Shown here one piece after another: positions 42,754 to 54,384 of a DNA stretch of 64,000 bases (position 1 is its first letter; every line of letters begins with the position of its first letter). The position numbers were made by a program, and so were the translations under genes. Location of the stretch: contig CP114127.1 of the NCBI GenBank assembly GCA_029959195.1, positions 1,116,001 to 1,180,000 on the forward strand, read 5' to 3'. Source of the DNA: Dictyophora rubrovolvata (lineage: Eukaryota > Basidiomycota > Agaricomycetes > Phallales > Phallaceae). A model generated the notes under the pieces. That model was not told the origin of the DNA. It saw only the letters and a list, made by a program, of their open reading frames with translations, and made no database searches.

Positions 42754-43348
42754 TGTTATGTACAGTGGCCTGGGGCTATTCCAGATAGTTCCAAGGAAGT
42801 CCAGACCACTGGGTATGATGGAAGGCGGAGTACGGAAGTATGGGGTGAGGGACTTGGCTTCAACTTATATGTTGCGCCCACTCACCCAGCTTATAATATC
42901 CCTTGATTTCAGAGTATGAGGAAGTACACAAGTACGTACAAGCCTGATGACATGTGATATGATGACAGTACTAGTCCACGTCATCAAAGACAATGTGAAT
43001 GACAAGTATGAGTTGACTCAAATGTTAAGTCCAAGCCAACTATGCAATATGGATTAAGAATACAAGGCAGACTAGAGATGAGGGAATAACTGATTATATT
43101 CAGACTGAAGATCCCCAGCTGTAAGCTGAGGGTTTAAATACAGGAGGGAGTGGAACTACAGGAATGGGGATAAGAAAAGATAGGGTAGACTAGTATGAGC
43201 CGGAGGCAATGCCATATCTCCATAAGGAAAGTGTCTGATACGGAATACAGATTAAATATGGGTCTCGGAGTTAAAGGGAAATATGGGGTACAGAGTACAG
43301 AGTTTGGGATAGTCTGGATTTGGACTGTGGGGCATGCAGGGCATGACA
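42754..43348 (+). repeat. Family D solo LTR, copy 1
   Basis: 595 bp, TGTTATGT ... GCATGACA, with imperfect flanks ATGGG and ATGAG (4 of 5). It contains the GATTATATTCAGACTGA promoter-like segment shared by all D copies. Confidence 0.7.
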
Positions 43349-43883
43349 ATGAGTAATAACGAGTTTTCATTAATTTTGACTCTATTGGGAATAACATAAT
43401 CTCAAATTTCGGCTTGAAAACAACCATGGGGTCAGCTAGGAGTTGATAGTGGAAAAGGTAGTGACATAGGAGTTGAATAAGGATGAATGAAAATAATTAA
43501 AGCTCTGAAAGAAAAATAAAAAGGATAGGGAACAAGACCAAAAGGAAGAAAACAAAAAAAATAAAGAAGTCCTTGTTTTTCCATTTTTAATTAGTCCTGA
43601 TTAATCAAAGAAGTTTTTTCTATAGTGTTAACCCAGATGTTTTAAATATAGCTGAACAGAATTTCCAAAGTCGATGTAGCTTGGGAACAGTGGAGATAGG
43701 AGTTGTAGGATGGAGAGAAGGTGATGAAGGTTCAGTAGGAGGATCAAAAGTGGAGATGAGAGGTGTAGGAGTCATGAGACATTGCAGAATACCAGAATCA
43801 TAGAAAGGGAGGAAAAGTTCAGGCTCTGGTGTGTGCTGATGTCAATGACAGATCCATGAACAAGGGATATCGAAAATGATATG
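43349..43883 (-). other. Segment between two family D LTRs, with a fragment of an unknown proline-rich ORF
   Basis: On the minus strand about 43.85-43.65 kb reads PELFLPFYDSGILQCLMTP and then DPPTEPSSPSLHPTTPIS. This resembles in style the frames at 44.6-45.1 kb and 62.7-63.0 kb. No host gene is recognised. Confidence 0.3.
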
Positions 43884-44537
43884 TGTTACATGTGGTGGCC
43901 CAAGGCTATTCTGGATAGTTCTGAAGAAGTCTGGACTGCTGGGTATGATGGAAGACAGAGTATGGAAGTATGGGGTGAGGGACTTGGCTTCAACTTATAT
44001 GTTGTGCCCACTTGCCCAGCTTATGATATCCCTCAATTTCAGAGTATGAGGAAATATGCAAGTCCATACAAGTCCAACAATGTATGATACTATGACAGAG
44101 TACAAGTCCATATTATCAAAGATGACATGAATGAATGACAAGTACAAGTTGACTTGAATGTTAAGTCCAAGTCAATCTATGCAATATGGGATAAGAACAC
44201 AAGACAGACTAGAGTGGAGAGAATAACTGATTATATTCAGACTGAGGATCCACAGCTGGGAAGCTGGGATTTAAATACAGGAGGGAGTGGAACTATGGAA
44301 ATGGGGATAATAACAAATAAGGGAAGACAGGAACAGACTAGTGTGAGCCAAGATGATGATGATATAACCTGGGTACCTTATTACTAAGTGACCAGGAAAG
44401 ACTTCTCCATAAGGAGATTCTGTAATATGGGGTATGGATGAGAGTATGGAGTGCAGAATTGGGGAAGCAGAGTGAATGATGGAGTATGGAGTTCAGATAT
44501 GTCCAGATTTGGACTATGGGGCATGCAGGGCATGACA
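43884..44537 (+). repeat. Family D solo LTR, copy 2
   Basis: 654 bp, TGTTACAT ... GCATGACA, flanked by a perfect 5-bp duplication ATATG (43879-43883 and 44538-44542). Confidence 0.88.
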
Positions 44538-44635
44538 ATATGCCAGAAAGCATGTCCATGTTCTGCCGAAGCCCATATCCTAGTAACTGTTTCCAAGAGA
44601 CCCATGTGAATCATGTATATATTCACTACCACAAA

Positions 44636-45066
44636 CTATTCTTCATATCCTTCCAACCACAATTGCATTCCAAAGGAAACCTTCTTATCTCCTGCATCTG
44701 AGTATGAAATCAGATCTGAAGCTTTATGTTGACTGGTAATAATGGGGTTTGGGTATAAAGGTAATAAGGTGGAGGGATCAAGGTTGAGATGCATGTAGGA
44801 TGTGAAATAGACATAGTACTGAGTGTCCAAATCACAGGAATTGATATCAGGAGTAGGAGGGACAAAACAAAAACAGTGAGAGTCATTGAGAGAAGGGGTG
44901 TGAAGAGAAGGCAGGGAATGAGAAGAATGAATTTAGAATGAAGACATATCTTTTTATATAGATGTTTTTGGGATAACAAAAAAATGTTTTGGTGCAATTT
45001 GGGTAGTTGCAAAATGAATTTAAGCTCTGAGAGACATATTGTGAGATTAGGGTTTCTTCGTGACAT
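44636..45066 (-). pseudogene. Fragment of a recurrent unknown ORF
   Basis: Minus-strand frames include YVYFTSYMHLNLDPSTLLPL and DLISYSDAGDKKVSFG. The LDPxTLLPxY part also occurs in the plus-strand frame at 62726-63046, so both belong to one repeated coding family. Likely transposon-encoded; function unknown. Confidence 0.35.
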
Positions 45067-45701
45067 TTACCCCAATATTTACCAAATATAGATTTTGGTC
45101 CTGCTTCAGGCCTCTCTGCTCCAAGCCTCCCCAGATTCAAATAATATACTGACCCATCAATCAGGCACCAATTTATACCTTTCTAGTCAGAAGCACATGT
45201 ATTATACAGAGCTGTCAACACTACATATTTTAAACTACTAAGCTTACAGGGCTAACTCAGCCACTGTCTGAGTCTTATGCCATTTCCACACTGCTAACTT
45301 CTTGATCCTTCCTCCTCTGAGTCTGATCTTTCATCCAATTCCAATCCACTCCTGTTGCTCAAACCTGATTTCCCACTGTCCCCATTCTCAGGCTCCAACT
45401 TGGAGTCTGATCCTCTGTCCAAATCACCTTATTCAGTGTGCTCCTCAGGCTTATAGGAGGGACTCAGAGGCATTGAAGTCCTACCCTGATTGTCACTAAT
45501 CAAAATGCCACTAGTCAATGCTTCAGAATCAGATTCTCCAACTGTAAAGTCATCTTCACCACTCAAACCTGCTGACTGATTCTTGGCAATGGCAAGCCTG
45601 TCCACATACTAGATTAGTTCAATGGTTGCTATTATGGGGAAAATCTAGCCTTATACAAACCCAACTGCAGAGAGTGACATGCATCTGGTTTACTGGTAGT
45701 A

Positions 45702-45946
45702 AGGCTGTTCATGGGTTATGACCCTCGGGCTTGGGTGCCCAAAAACAGGTACCCTTGGTTACACCAACCGGCACCCTTAAAAATGTGAAAATTTACAGGT
45801 ACCCAGGTTTTTTTTCAGGTACCTGCAGGTATTAACTTGTTTTCGGGTATTTAACAACTTTGTTTTTTCCAAAATCCATACCTGCACCCTTCAGGTTTTG
45901 GGTATCTGTTTTGGGTACCTGAAAATCCAATACCCTTGAACAGCCT
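45702..45946. mobile_element. MITE-like element, GGGTACC-rich
   Basis: 245 bp with inverted ends AGGCTGTTCATGGGT and ACCCTTGAACAGCCT, differing at one base, and TA on both sides (Tc1/mariner-type target). The inside is full of GGGTA/TACCC and GGTACC motifs on both strands. Confidence 0.7.
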
Positions 45947-46039
45947 TACTTCATTGATATGGAACCAGACAAAGATGAGATGCAAGTGGGAATCAAGGGT
46001 GTGTTTGGAACTCTCTTGTATATGAAGGAATGCTAACTA

Positions 46040-46414
46040 TTGAATAAACTACCAGGGCTCTGTGCCGGGCAGATCAAGATGATATTCTGGCCACATATCT
46101 TCCCCAGCTCAGGATGGTCACCATGTCCACACCTGGCATTTGTTGAATGGTTCAAAGTCAAAGCAACCATGGACCCCAATACCAATATGTTCCAGGCCAG
46201 CAAAGAGTGGATCAGTGATGTTCACATATGTGACATTCTCCCTTTGGAGGATGTTGTTCAACCTTGTCCTTTGGTACCCAAGTTTGGCACTGCTGTTGCA
46301 GCATTGAAAGTCAGAGTCAGTCAAGAAATTGACATGCATAATGCATTGGAAATTCTTGATAATTGTTCGATAAATTTATTTCACTCAAAGTCTACCTATC
46401 AAACTGTATTTTAA
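46040..46414 (+). pseudogene. C-terminal remnant of a transposon protein
   Basis: A 124-residue frame with SGWSPCPHLAFVEWFKVK, then HICDILPLEDVVQPCPLVPK and NALEILDNCSINLF. The order 'hxxLAFVEWF ... PLxDVxxxxxLxPKFG ... EILDxC ... F' is the usual end of large fungal DNA-transposon-associated proteins found in Agaricomycetes; the exact superfamily cannot be decided. No upstream part is found in frame. Confidence 0.4.
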
Positions 46415-47585
46415 ATGAATTGTTATACAATAATAAGGCAATTACAGTCTCAAAAACTTATATATTACAAATCATTGGAATAGGGCTGACTGTTGGAGAT
46501 TATATAATCATCATCCCACTCCCACACCCCATAATGACCCTTGATCATCCAACAACCCATAGCCTATGTATATTCCCCCCTGGCCCAAGGTTGTTGCTCT
46601 CCAGGAGAAATGACTTCTTTCCCCTATATAGTGGCCCAACATCTTCCCCCCTGCCCACGCTCTCATTCTGTGATCGACATGCCCTCTGCTACTACTCATG
46701 AAGGCATGCAGATGCCACCCTCCCATCTCCACTCCAAATCAGCCAGCAATTAGGATTCAAAAGACCTCAGAACACTCTAAGTCTGTATGATTCCTTTGAG
46801 CATTGAACGGTTCTTTGGATGCTACCCAAAAGATCTTCCTAAGCCTCAGTTCACATATCCTTTTCTCAAGGAAATTCTACATGCTGAACCCTTTACTGGA
46901 CAACAATCCCCAACTGATCTCTCCATTCTCAACTTCTTCAATTTGGTTGAAGCTGCAAATCAGAGTACTACCAAAGGACACCATAGATCTTCTTGCTCTC
47001 AACATTATGAAACACATGGGGTATCAGTTGCTTTCCACAGACAGCACCATCTCTACCCTCTCTGTACAGTATCAGCTGTACTTTGAGATGGATGGCATTA
47101 AAACAGTGGCTTGTGTCAACGTTGCACTGTTGGACAGGGCCTGTGCCTTACTCTGTCTTTATGTTGAAGACAAACGGCTCCTGCCCAGCATGACAATCTG
47201 AGCTACCCTCAATTGGCCTCATGCACAGGTTTTTGCTAAGATGCTGGGGGTGTATAATGCCAACATGAATGATACTTGTGAGATGGTTTGCACTTGATAT
47301 CCAAGGCAACAAGAAACAAGAACAAGTGAAAAGACCAAAATTGACAAAAAAAACAAGGAATACAAGAGAATGGAGGACAAACTACCCTTAGATGAAGAGG
47401 TTTTCCAATCCCCATGATATTCTTACCATTTCTCCTTTCTTCCCATGCCCATGGCTTGGCGTGAACAGTGAGTCATCTATGTTTCCTTTTATGGTTAAAC
47501 TGTTCACACCCAAAAGTCTATATATAAGGGGCACTTTTCCCCTCTGGACACAACATTTTCTCTATCATTCAACTGTGGTTTTTCT
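46415..47585. other. Repeat-island sequence with weak frames
   Basis: The plus frame 46803-47201 contains LALNIMKHMGYQLLSTDST and YQLYFEMDGIKTVACVNVAL; it may be another transposon remnant or a decayed gene. The last few hundred bases before 47586 should hold the promoter of the phospholipase gene. Confidence 0.3.
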
Positions 47586-49109
47586 ATGTACAACCTGGTT
47601 GTGGAGAACTATACAGCTGATATCCTCGAAATCAGACCTGCTGATTCAGATTTAGCAGTCATTGACACCTTTGCTCAGTATACATTTAGTTTCAAGAGAT
47701 CAAAGATCCAAACCTTTCATATCAGTATGTCTAACAAGTCAATATGTATCAAGCTGGAGTGTTGCTGGAGATATGGGTGGGAAATGATTAAGAACCCAGT
47801 TATTTGCCCATATACAATTTATGGCATTATGGTATGCATTTGTACTCCAGGGATTGGCATTAACCATATAACATTTATATAGGTATCAACTGAATCTCAA
47901 AGACTAGTCATTTTCCCAAGACGCCAACTGGCATCCTTCCTTAGTGATATGCCTTCCACATTACCCCTGTCCTCACTATTATTGCCTGGTTTGTCCTTTG
48001 GCTCATGCCTTTCCTGCACATACTGATCAGCTACTAGGAACACACAACTGGTAAATCTGCCTCTTTTATTCCAGAGTATAAGATTAAATCTTTTACAAGT
48101 GTGGCATTCTATGGATGGCCTATTTCACAATGTCAAGACATAGAAACACCACTAGCAGCTCAATTTGCACTGGGCATAAGAGTTATTGATGTCCGCCTTT
48201 CTATCATTAATGGGTCATTAATATCATACCATGGCATATATCCTGAAAGACTACCATTTCGAGACATTATCAAAGCTGTTTACAAATATTTAACTTCTCC
48301 AGCAGGCCAGACAGAGACTGTTGTTGTATCTATAAAGCAAGAAGATGTGGGATGGGAATTATTTTCCAAATTGGTTCATGATGAAGTTCGCAGTGCTCCA
48401 TGGGGGGAAGGTTTTTGGTTTTTGGAAAATAGGATACCAACCTTAGGAGAGGTCCGAGGTAAAGCTGTTCTATTTAGCCGTTTTGGTGGGAATGGACAAG
48501 GGTGGGAAAGGGGTCTTGGCATTCATCCACCATCATGGCCAGACTCAAAAGAAGATGGGTTCTGTTGGTGGTTGCAGGGGACACAAATCAAGGTTCAAGA
48601 TTGGTATGTTTACTTTTGTTTCATATTCCTTTGGTGAGCTCACCCTTTCCCCCCTAGGTATGCTGTAAGGCTAAATTCAAATTTGCCACCATCATTACAT
48701 CTTAATTATCTTGCAGATACCATCCTTTTTATCAATTCCAGAAAAAGCAGAAAAGGCAGCCAAAGCTTTAATCAACAAACCGTCTACCCCCATGTTATCC
48801 ATTTCTTTCCTCAGTGCATCTTCATTTCCACTGGCTTTCCCACAAACTGTTGCTTGTGGGTTTGGGTGGCCTGAATGGAACTTAGGGGTTGAGGGTGTAA
48901 ATTCCCGTGTAGCAAAGTGGATTCTTTCTCAATACTCTATCTCAGATGTGGTGAAATTGGAGAAAGGATCTTTTGAGGAAGCTGGGCCAAGGTTGCGAGG
49001 CTGGTGTCTGATGGATTTTTTTACTAAACCATTGGATTTGGGACTGGTAAATCTTTTGATTGAATGCAACTATCGAGGCAGAACAACAGGTGAGGAAGGT
49101 TGGAATTGA
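47586..49109 (+). CDS. PI-PLC X-domain phospholipase-like protein
   Basis: A phosphatidylinositol-specific phospholipase C X-domain protein. Six exons (47586-47831, 47883-47988, 48038-48050, 48100-48603, 48658-48664, 48717-49109) give 422 residues with phases correct throughout. An N-terminal domain of about 80 residues (MYNLVVENYTADILEIRP) is followed by IFPRRQLASFLSDMPSTLPL, the catalytic LPGTHN block (first His), VAFYGWPISQCQDIETP, GIRVIDVRLS, ISYHGIYPERLPF (second His), VVVSIKQEDVG and FLENRIPTLGEVRGKAVLFS. The C-terminus is LIECNYRGRTTGEEGWN. Two exons are tiny (13 and 7 nt); skipping the 7-nt exon by one 109-nt intron is the alternative and would drop one residue and shift nothing. The gene is open although it sits in a CpG-depleted repeat island. 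Confidence 0.85.
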
Positions 49110-50675
49110 CCAAATAGTAATTGCAACATGTCCTTTTTCTTACCAAGCTAAATATTTGTTTTGAAATATGTTAATGACCCAAATGTACAATGACCATTCT
49201 ATATTGAAAACCAATGTTTTAATTGGAAGAGAACAAGTGGAAAGACTTAAATGAAAATGCAATGACTGTTGCAACAGAGTGTTGGACCATGAGATGTACC
49301 CCAAAGACTGAAAGCTGAAGACAGCCAGTTGGGCTTAGTGTTTGTTCAACTCGACCATTTCAATGTATCTGGCTGAAGGTTATTCAGCAAAGCTATAAAA
49401 AGAAGCATTGCAATCAAGGTGCTGTCCAGTGAGGAAACTTCAAGTTTGATCATAACCAGGAACTCTTGTTTTTATAAATGGTTACATTCTGCAATCACCT
49501 TTTAGCAAATTTTCTTACAATAATGAATTTCAATTAGTAGAAACAATTTAAAATAAAGATTGATTTTTTCTGATTGAACCCTGTCAACCCAACTGCAAAC
49601 ATCTCCAATGCACTATTGAAACCCACCACTTGTGATAGCCCAGTATAAATGTATATCACAGTTGATCTTCCAAACCAGGCCTGATGGTACAGCACTCTAC
49701 ATCAAGAGGGTGAGCAAGAAGAAATATATATATATCACATTCCTATTGAAATTGACATAATTCTTTTTAAACTACTTTTACTATATCCTCATTCCATTGA
49801 ATTCAGATCCAGTGAATAAATAACTTCTCAACAATTCTTGTCAAATCTTTGTCAAATTTTTGTTACATGGAATAACAAGTGATTGATGAACATTGAAGGC
49901 CCTGCAGGTCACATCACTTACATTCTCTCCTACTCCTGATATCAACTTCTATGATTTGCAGTACTACTTTACCTCCTATGTGGACCTCAATCTTGATTCA
50001 TTATTGAAAACTGTGTTAGTTTTCACATGTGACTGAAATAGAGAATGTAATAAATTCTCAAAATTGATTATTTCATTCAGACCAATTAGAATAATGACAG
50101 TGGAGTGTCCACTCAAAACCATCCTGCAATTTCATTCTAGTATGTAACAACAATGTACATTTGTTCTCACTACTGACAAATGCTAAGTTGCTATTATGAA
50201 CTTCATAACATGGCAATGTGTGGTGTGCTTGTTTCTGATCCATAACCTACAAGCTTAAGGAAGCCCTCATTTGTTATTGGGATATGGATTCACTCTAGCC
50301 TCAGTGCAAGAAGGTCTGTTGTTGAACAAAAAGGGCTACTTGCATCAATGACAATTTCCTGGGAATATCTCTCCTAGGTGAAGTTGGGTGTGGCATAACT
50401 ATACCAGTTAATTGATGCCTTACAACTGCTATGGAAACAATTACTCTATGGTTCTTTCATGATGAATGCTTTCTATGCCAGGGAGATCAAACACAACCTT
50501 AAATTCATTTGTTCCGAACTAGATGCAGAATATTAGTACACCTATACTTTGGATGGCAAAATCAGGTGAGAGTAATGATAGGGATTCACTCCTAGCTGAC
50601 AAATGGTTTAGTGAAGCCAAATTGGTGAACATTTCTGTATATACTGTGAGCTCAATCAGACATATTACATAGAAA
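49110..50675. other. CpG desert without genes
   Basis: No coding frame of quality. There is no CG dinucleotide from about 49353 to 50514. Probably very old, methylated repeat sequence. Confidence 0.55.
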
Positions 50676-50835
50676 TGGTTGTTGAGAAATGTATGATCCC
50701 CATGGGATCCACAAGTGAAAATGAGAAAAAGAGACAGAAAATGGGAAAATGAGGAATGGAGAAAATATGATGAGTTCGAAGAACTTGGATTGGGGAAAAT
50801 GTGGAGCAAAAAGTGCTACTAGTGTACCATGATAT
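50675..50835 (+). repeat. Partial family B LTR
   Basis: Only the 3' half: CCCCATGGGATCCACA, the GAAAATGAG-rich body, and the end GCTACTAGTGTACCATGATA. Confidence 0.5.
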
Positions 50836-50876
50836 TGATTGTATATATGTGTTTGACATCTGGGTGGGATGGTATT

Positions 50877-51272
50877 TGTCAGGGCTACTCACTCAGACTA
50901 GAGGGAGGGGATCCTAAGTAAAATATATTCTGGGAAAATACTAACTCACCTAGAGGGAGGGGAACAAACTTAGGGATCCCTCCTCTAGGGCTGCTAACTA
51001 TATACTATGAAAAATAGCAAAGGTCATATATGTAACCCTCAGGTCTTGGACTGGGCATGCATACATGCCAGTCGCAGGCCTTAGCCAGGGCCTAGGCCAT
51101 GACACTGATGGGAACAGGTGCTCAGTGCCCATTGAAATGAGAACCAGAAATACAGGGAAACGGGGAATGCAGGAGACAGGATAAAATATGAGAAACATGA
51201 AAACAAATGAAACAAACAGGAACCAATGGTGAAATATAAGAAATAAGGGGACTTCATTAGCATACCCTGACA
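50877..51272 (+). repeat. Family A solo LTR, copy 3
   Basis: 396 bp, TGTCAGGG ... CCCTGACA, flanked by GTATT and GTGTT (4 of 5 match). Confidence 0.82.
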
Positions 51273-51279
51273 GTGTTAC

Positions 51280-51587
51280 TGTCAGAGCACACTAGTTCAT
51301 CTATCTTATTTTTGATCACTTCCTTGAACTTCGAAGTCTCAAAGTTTAAAACACTCCATTTCTCTTATTCCTATTTGTTCTCCACTTCTTTCATTCAATC
51401 TTTGATCAAACTCTTGGATCACTTTGTGATTCTCAAACTTATCACTGTAGATACTGTGGAGATCTCTCTATTGATTACGAGTGCTTGTCCTGTAATATAT
51501 ATTAGTCTCTATCCCTAGAGGGAAAACCCTAAGCTTGTCCTCTTAAGTTTTCCTCCCTCTAGGTGTGTGCCCTGAGTTGCCCTAACA
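51280..51587 (-). repeat. Family C solo LTR, copy 1
   Basis: 308 bp, TGTCAGAGC ... CCCTAACA in reverse orientation, with a perfect 5-bp duplication GTTAC (51275-51279 and 51588-51592). It lies right beside family A copy 3. Confidence 0.86.
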
Positions 51588-51666
51588 GTTACCACTATTG
51601 CTGTTGATGGGGAAGGGAAGTGTCACAAGTGTGACTATTAGTAAAGAGGTAGCTTCATTCTGACCT

Positions 51667-51956
51667 TGTTGGAGCATGCTAGTTCATCCATTCTATTTTT
51701 GATCACTCTCAAACTTTGAAGTCTCGAAGTTTAGAACACTTCATTGTTCTGAACTATTTCTCTTATTCCTATTCATTCTTCACTTCCTTTGTTTTGAAGA
51801 TTCACTCAAATCACTTTATAATCCTTGAACTTATTACCACAGATCTCATGGAGATCTTTCTATTGATTACTAGTCCCCAGCCCCAGAGGGAAAACCCTCT
51901 TAGGTTTCTCTCTAGGTGCTAGGAGTTCTAGGTGTGCACCCTGAACTGCCCTAACA
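51667..51956 (-). repeat. Family C LTR, copy 2
   Basis: 290 bp, TGTTGGAGCATGCTAG ... GCCCTAACA. Internal deletions compared with copy 1; no target duplication. Confidence 0.7.
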
Positions 51957-52184
51957 CTCTATCTGAAACTTTCTTTTGTGATCTACTATTATGCTGCACT
52001 GAAAGATAGTAAGACTTTTTTCTTTCACTATTTTCCATTTAATTGACCTTTTCTCCTAGAATGTAATATATTATCAAACAGGATTGCCGAAATAAGTGAG
52101 TCCTTACAAGGTACACTTTACAATCACCTCCCTCCCCTTTCTCTTTCAAAACCTAGTTAATCATGTATACCCCAGAGTAAGGAT

Positions 52185-52395
52185 CTCAACAGGTAATGGG
52201 TATTGTGGGTAATACCCTTGAATACCCATACCCCTACCTGTGGATATTGCTACCCATGGGTACAGATACCCAGTGCTTATTTACCTGTAAAGGTATGAGT
52301 CTGAAAATGTGTATTTTTAAGGGTGTTTGTAATAATTATATAGTAAACTAAGTAAAACCCATGGGTAATACCTGTACCTGCACCAAGGGTACCCA
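52185..52395. repeat. Second GGGTA/TACCC-rich segment
   Basis: Dense GGGTA, TACCC and GGTACC motifs like the MITE at 45702-45946, but its ends are different or lost. It abuts the next inverted-repeat element. Confidence 0.5.
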
Positions 52396-52401
52396 TAATT
52401 A

Positions 52402-52553
52402 CAGCAGTTTGCAGTAGAGTTTGTACTCAAACACCCCCTAAGGGTTTTCTGACCAAATGGCTGATTCAAAAATAGGGTGCAATTAAGCCCTATTTTTGAA
52501 TCAATAACCCAGTTTAGGGGATGCTTGAGTGCAAACTCCACTGCAAACTGCTG
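52402..52553. mobile_element. Palindromic MITE with ~40-bp inverted ends
   Basis: 152 bp. The left end begins CAGCAGTTTGCAGTAGAGTT and the right end is its near-perfect reverse complement (…ACTGCAAACTGCTG), with TA on both sides. The centre holds a second inverted pair (ATTCAAAAATAGGG / CCCTATTTTTGAAT), so the whole element can fold back. Confidence 0.8.
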
Positions 52554-53180
52554 TAAAATATCTATTCAGGAATAGTAATAGAGGATGCATATGAGGAACT
52601 CTTGAAGAAGAAATTAAACCCAATGGTATAGGCCAGGTATTTCAATGTCTTACAAGCACACTTCGATTCAATGGAATTGATGACTTGTACATGAAAGTGC
52701 ATAATGTAACATAAATGAAATGTTCAACAGTCAGTCCATTCAGAATTTGACTTCCCAGCTGATACCACATCTGCAGCCTGCAGTTTTAGCCTGTGTGTTG
52801 TTAACAACCCAGGAGCTACTTCAGTTGTATAGCATTGAGCCTTTCAGTAATCCCAACAATATAGCATTGACAATAATTGATGTATTTCAATCCTTTGGAT
52901 GTATCAATTCAGAGGAAGAAAGTCATTCTGTTAACAGTTCAGTGAAATATTTTTGAGAATGCACTAGTCATCTGGTGCTTGCTTGGTCTGAAGTCAATTC
53001 AAGTTTATTTGGCTTGAGCAAAGACTTTACATCACGAAAAGATATGTTCTTGATATAATACTGATTACCTATGAATTTGTATGATAAATTGCAATTGTAT
53101 TTAATAAGTCAAGGAAGGAAACTTACTATGTGGAACCATGAAAGAACCTCCAGTGACAAGAACTGTACAGTGGACTTTTT

Positions 53181-53251
53181 TGAATCAGCTGTTTGGTCAG
53201 AAAACCTCAGTTTTTAGAGTGCTTGAGTGCAAACTTGGCTGCAAACTGCTG
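53181..53251. mobile_element. Half copy of the palindromic MITE
   Basis: Matches the right half of the element at 52402-52553: GAATCAGCTGTTTGGTCAG … GCAAACTGCTG followed by TA. The left half is missing. Confidence 0.6.
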
Positions 53252-53388
53252 TAATCAAAACCTCAACCCAAAGTAAGAAGAAGATAATGGCATGGAGCAA
53301 TTAAAAAAATATGAAGATGGGAGTGCTGTTTTGGGAATGGCATGTCATATCGTTATTTATCCATTGATAAAATACTGACAGTTGATTC

Positions 53389-54384
53389 TTGCAGCCTGCT
53401 GAAGAACCTGCTGCTACTTCTATGCAGCTACAACCTACTCAAGATACCACTCTACCATCCTCTATATTGACACTGTCAGCAAAGCACATTTTTGAAGTCA
53501 AAGAGTATATCTATTTATTTGTTATTAGAACTACTGATAATTTTTTCCACAGATCACCCAATAAAAATTCTACATATCTGAGAGTATACAGAGGTGGGAA
53601 ATGTCACGCCTGCATTATGCATACAATAACCTCACTTAATTCTAAAACCCTGTTTGTTCCCTATTCTGGTAATCCCACTCTTACTCCTCTTATTCTGCAT
53701 TTTGAGAACTTTTCAGAGTCTTTTTGTATTCTTGTTTCAGTTTCATTATAGTTTTGTGTTACTCATTTCATGTACCTACATCAGTGATCTGGCTTCAGCT
53801 CTGGAGCTAGGCCTGATCTCCTGGACAGTTCATATAGCTTCCACCACCTCCAGTCTATTCCAGCTGTACAAGCATTCATTTTCTTTTAATCTATTTACTC
53901 CTGCATCCTCCATATCTCCCATATCTCTTCACTTAATGTCTTGTTCCTTTCATTTTCATTTCCAGCGGTTATGTGGCCAAGGATTCATATCTTTTTATTC
54001 CATTTTCTCCTACAGAGTTGCATCCCTTGCTATTTGATAGGTACTCTTAGAAAAGAAACAATTTATCCAAACCTCTTCAAGAAACTCAATCCAGTCCTGG
54101 AGTTTTACCCCTACATCAGTGATCTGGTTTCAGCTCTGGAGATGGGTCTGATCTCCCAGAGGATTCACAGATTTCAGCCATATCCAGGTTCATCCCACCA
54201 GTACTCCTTGAAATTCACTTTCTCTGGAGCTCTGGCATCTCCCACAGTATTGATTCAGCATCTGAGAATTAGAGGTCTAAATAAAGCTGGCCCTATATGG
54301 CCTGTCAATGTCCATGTCACAACTAGTGGGTATGAGATAAGAAATAAAGAACTACTGTCTCCATTAGATATTCCAATAGTCTGA
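53389..54384 (+). pseudogene. Unknown degenerate coding region with an internal duplication
   Basis: Several plus frames. Two segments, about 53778-53822 and 54110-54155, both encode YISDLxSALExGLIS and share most bases, so part of the region is duplicated. The downstream frame continues with SLKFTFSGALASPTVLIQHL. Not recognised; it may be a decayed transposon gene. Confidence 0.3.

Noticed and set aside
42754-44537. D1 and D2 as the two LTRs of one small retrotransposon
   Set aside because: D2 has its own perfect ATATG duplication on both sides and D1 has ATGGG/ATGAG, so they are better explained as separate insertions.
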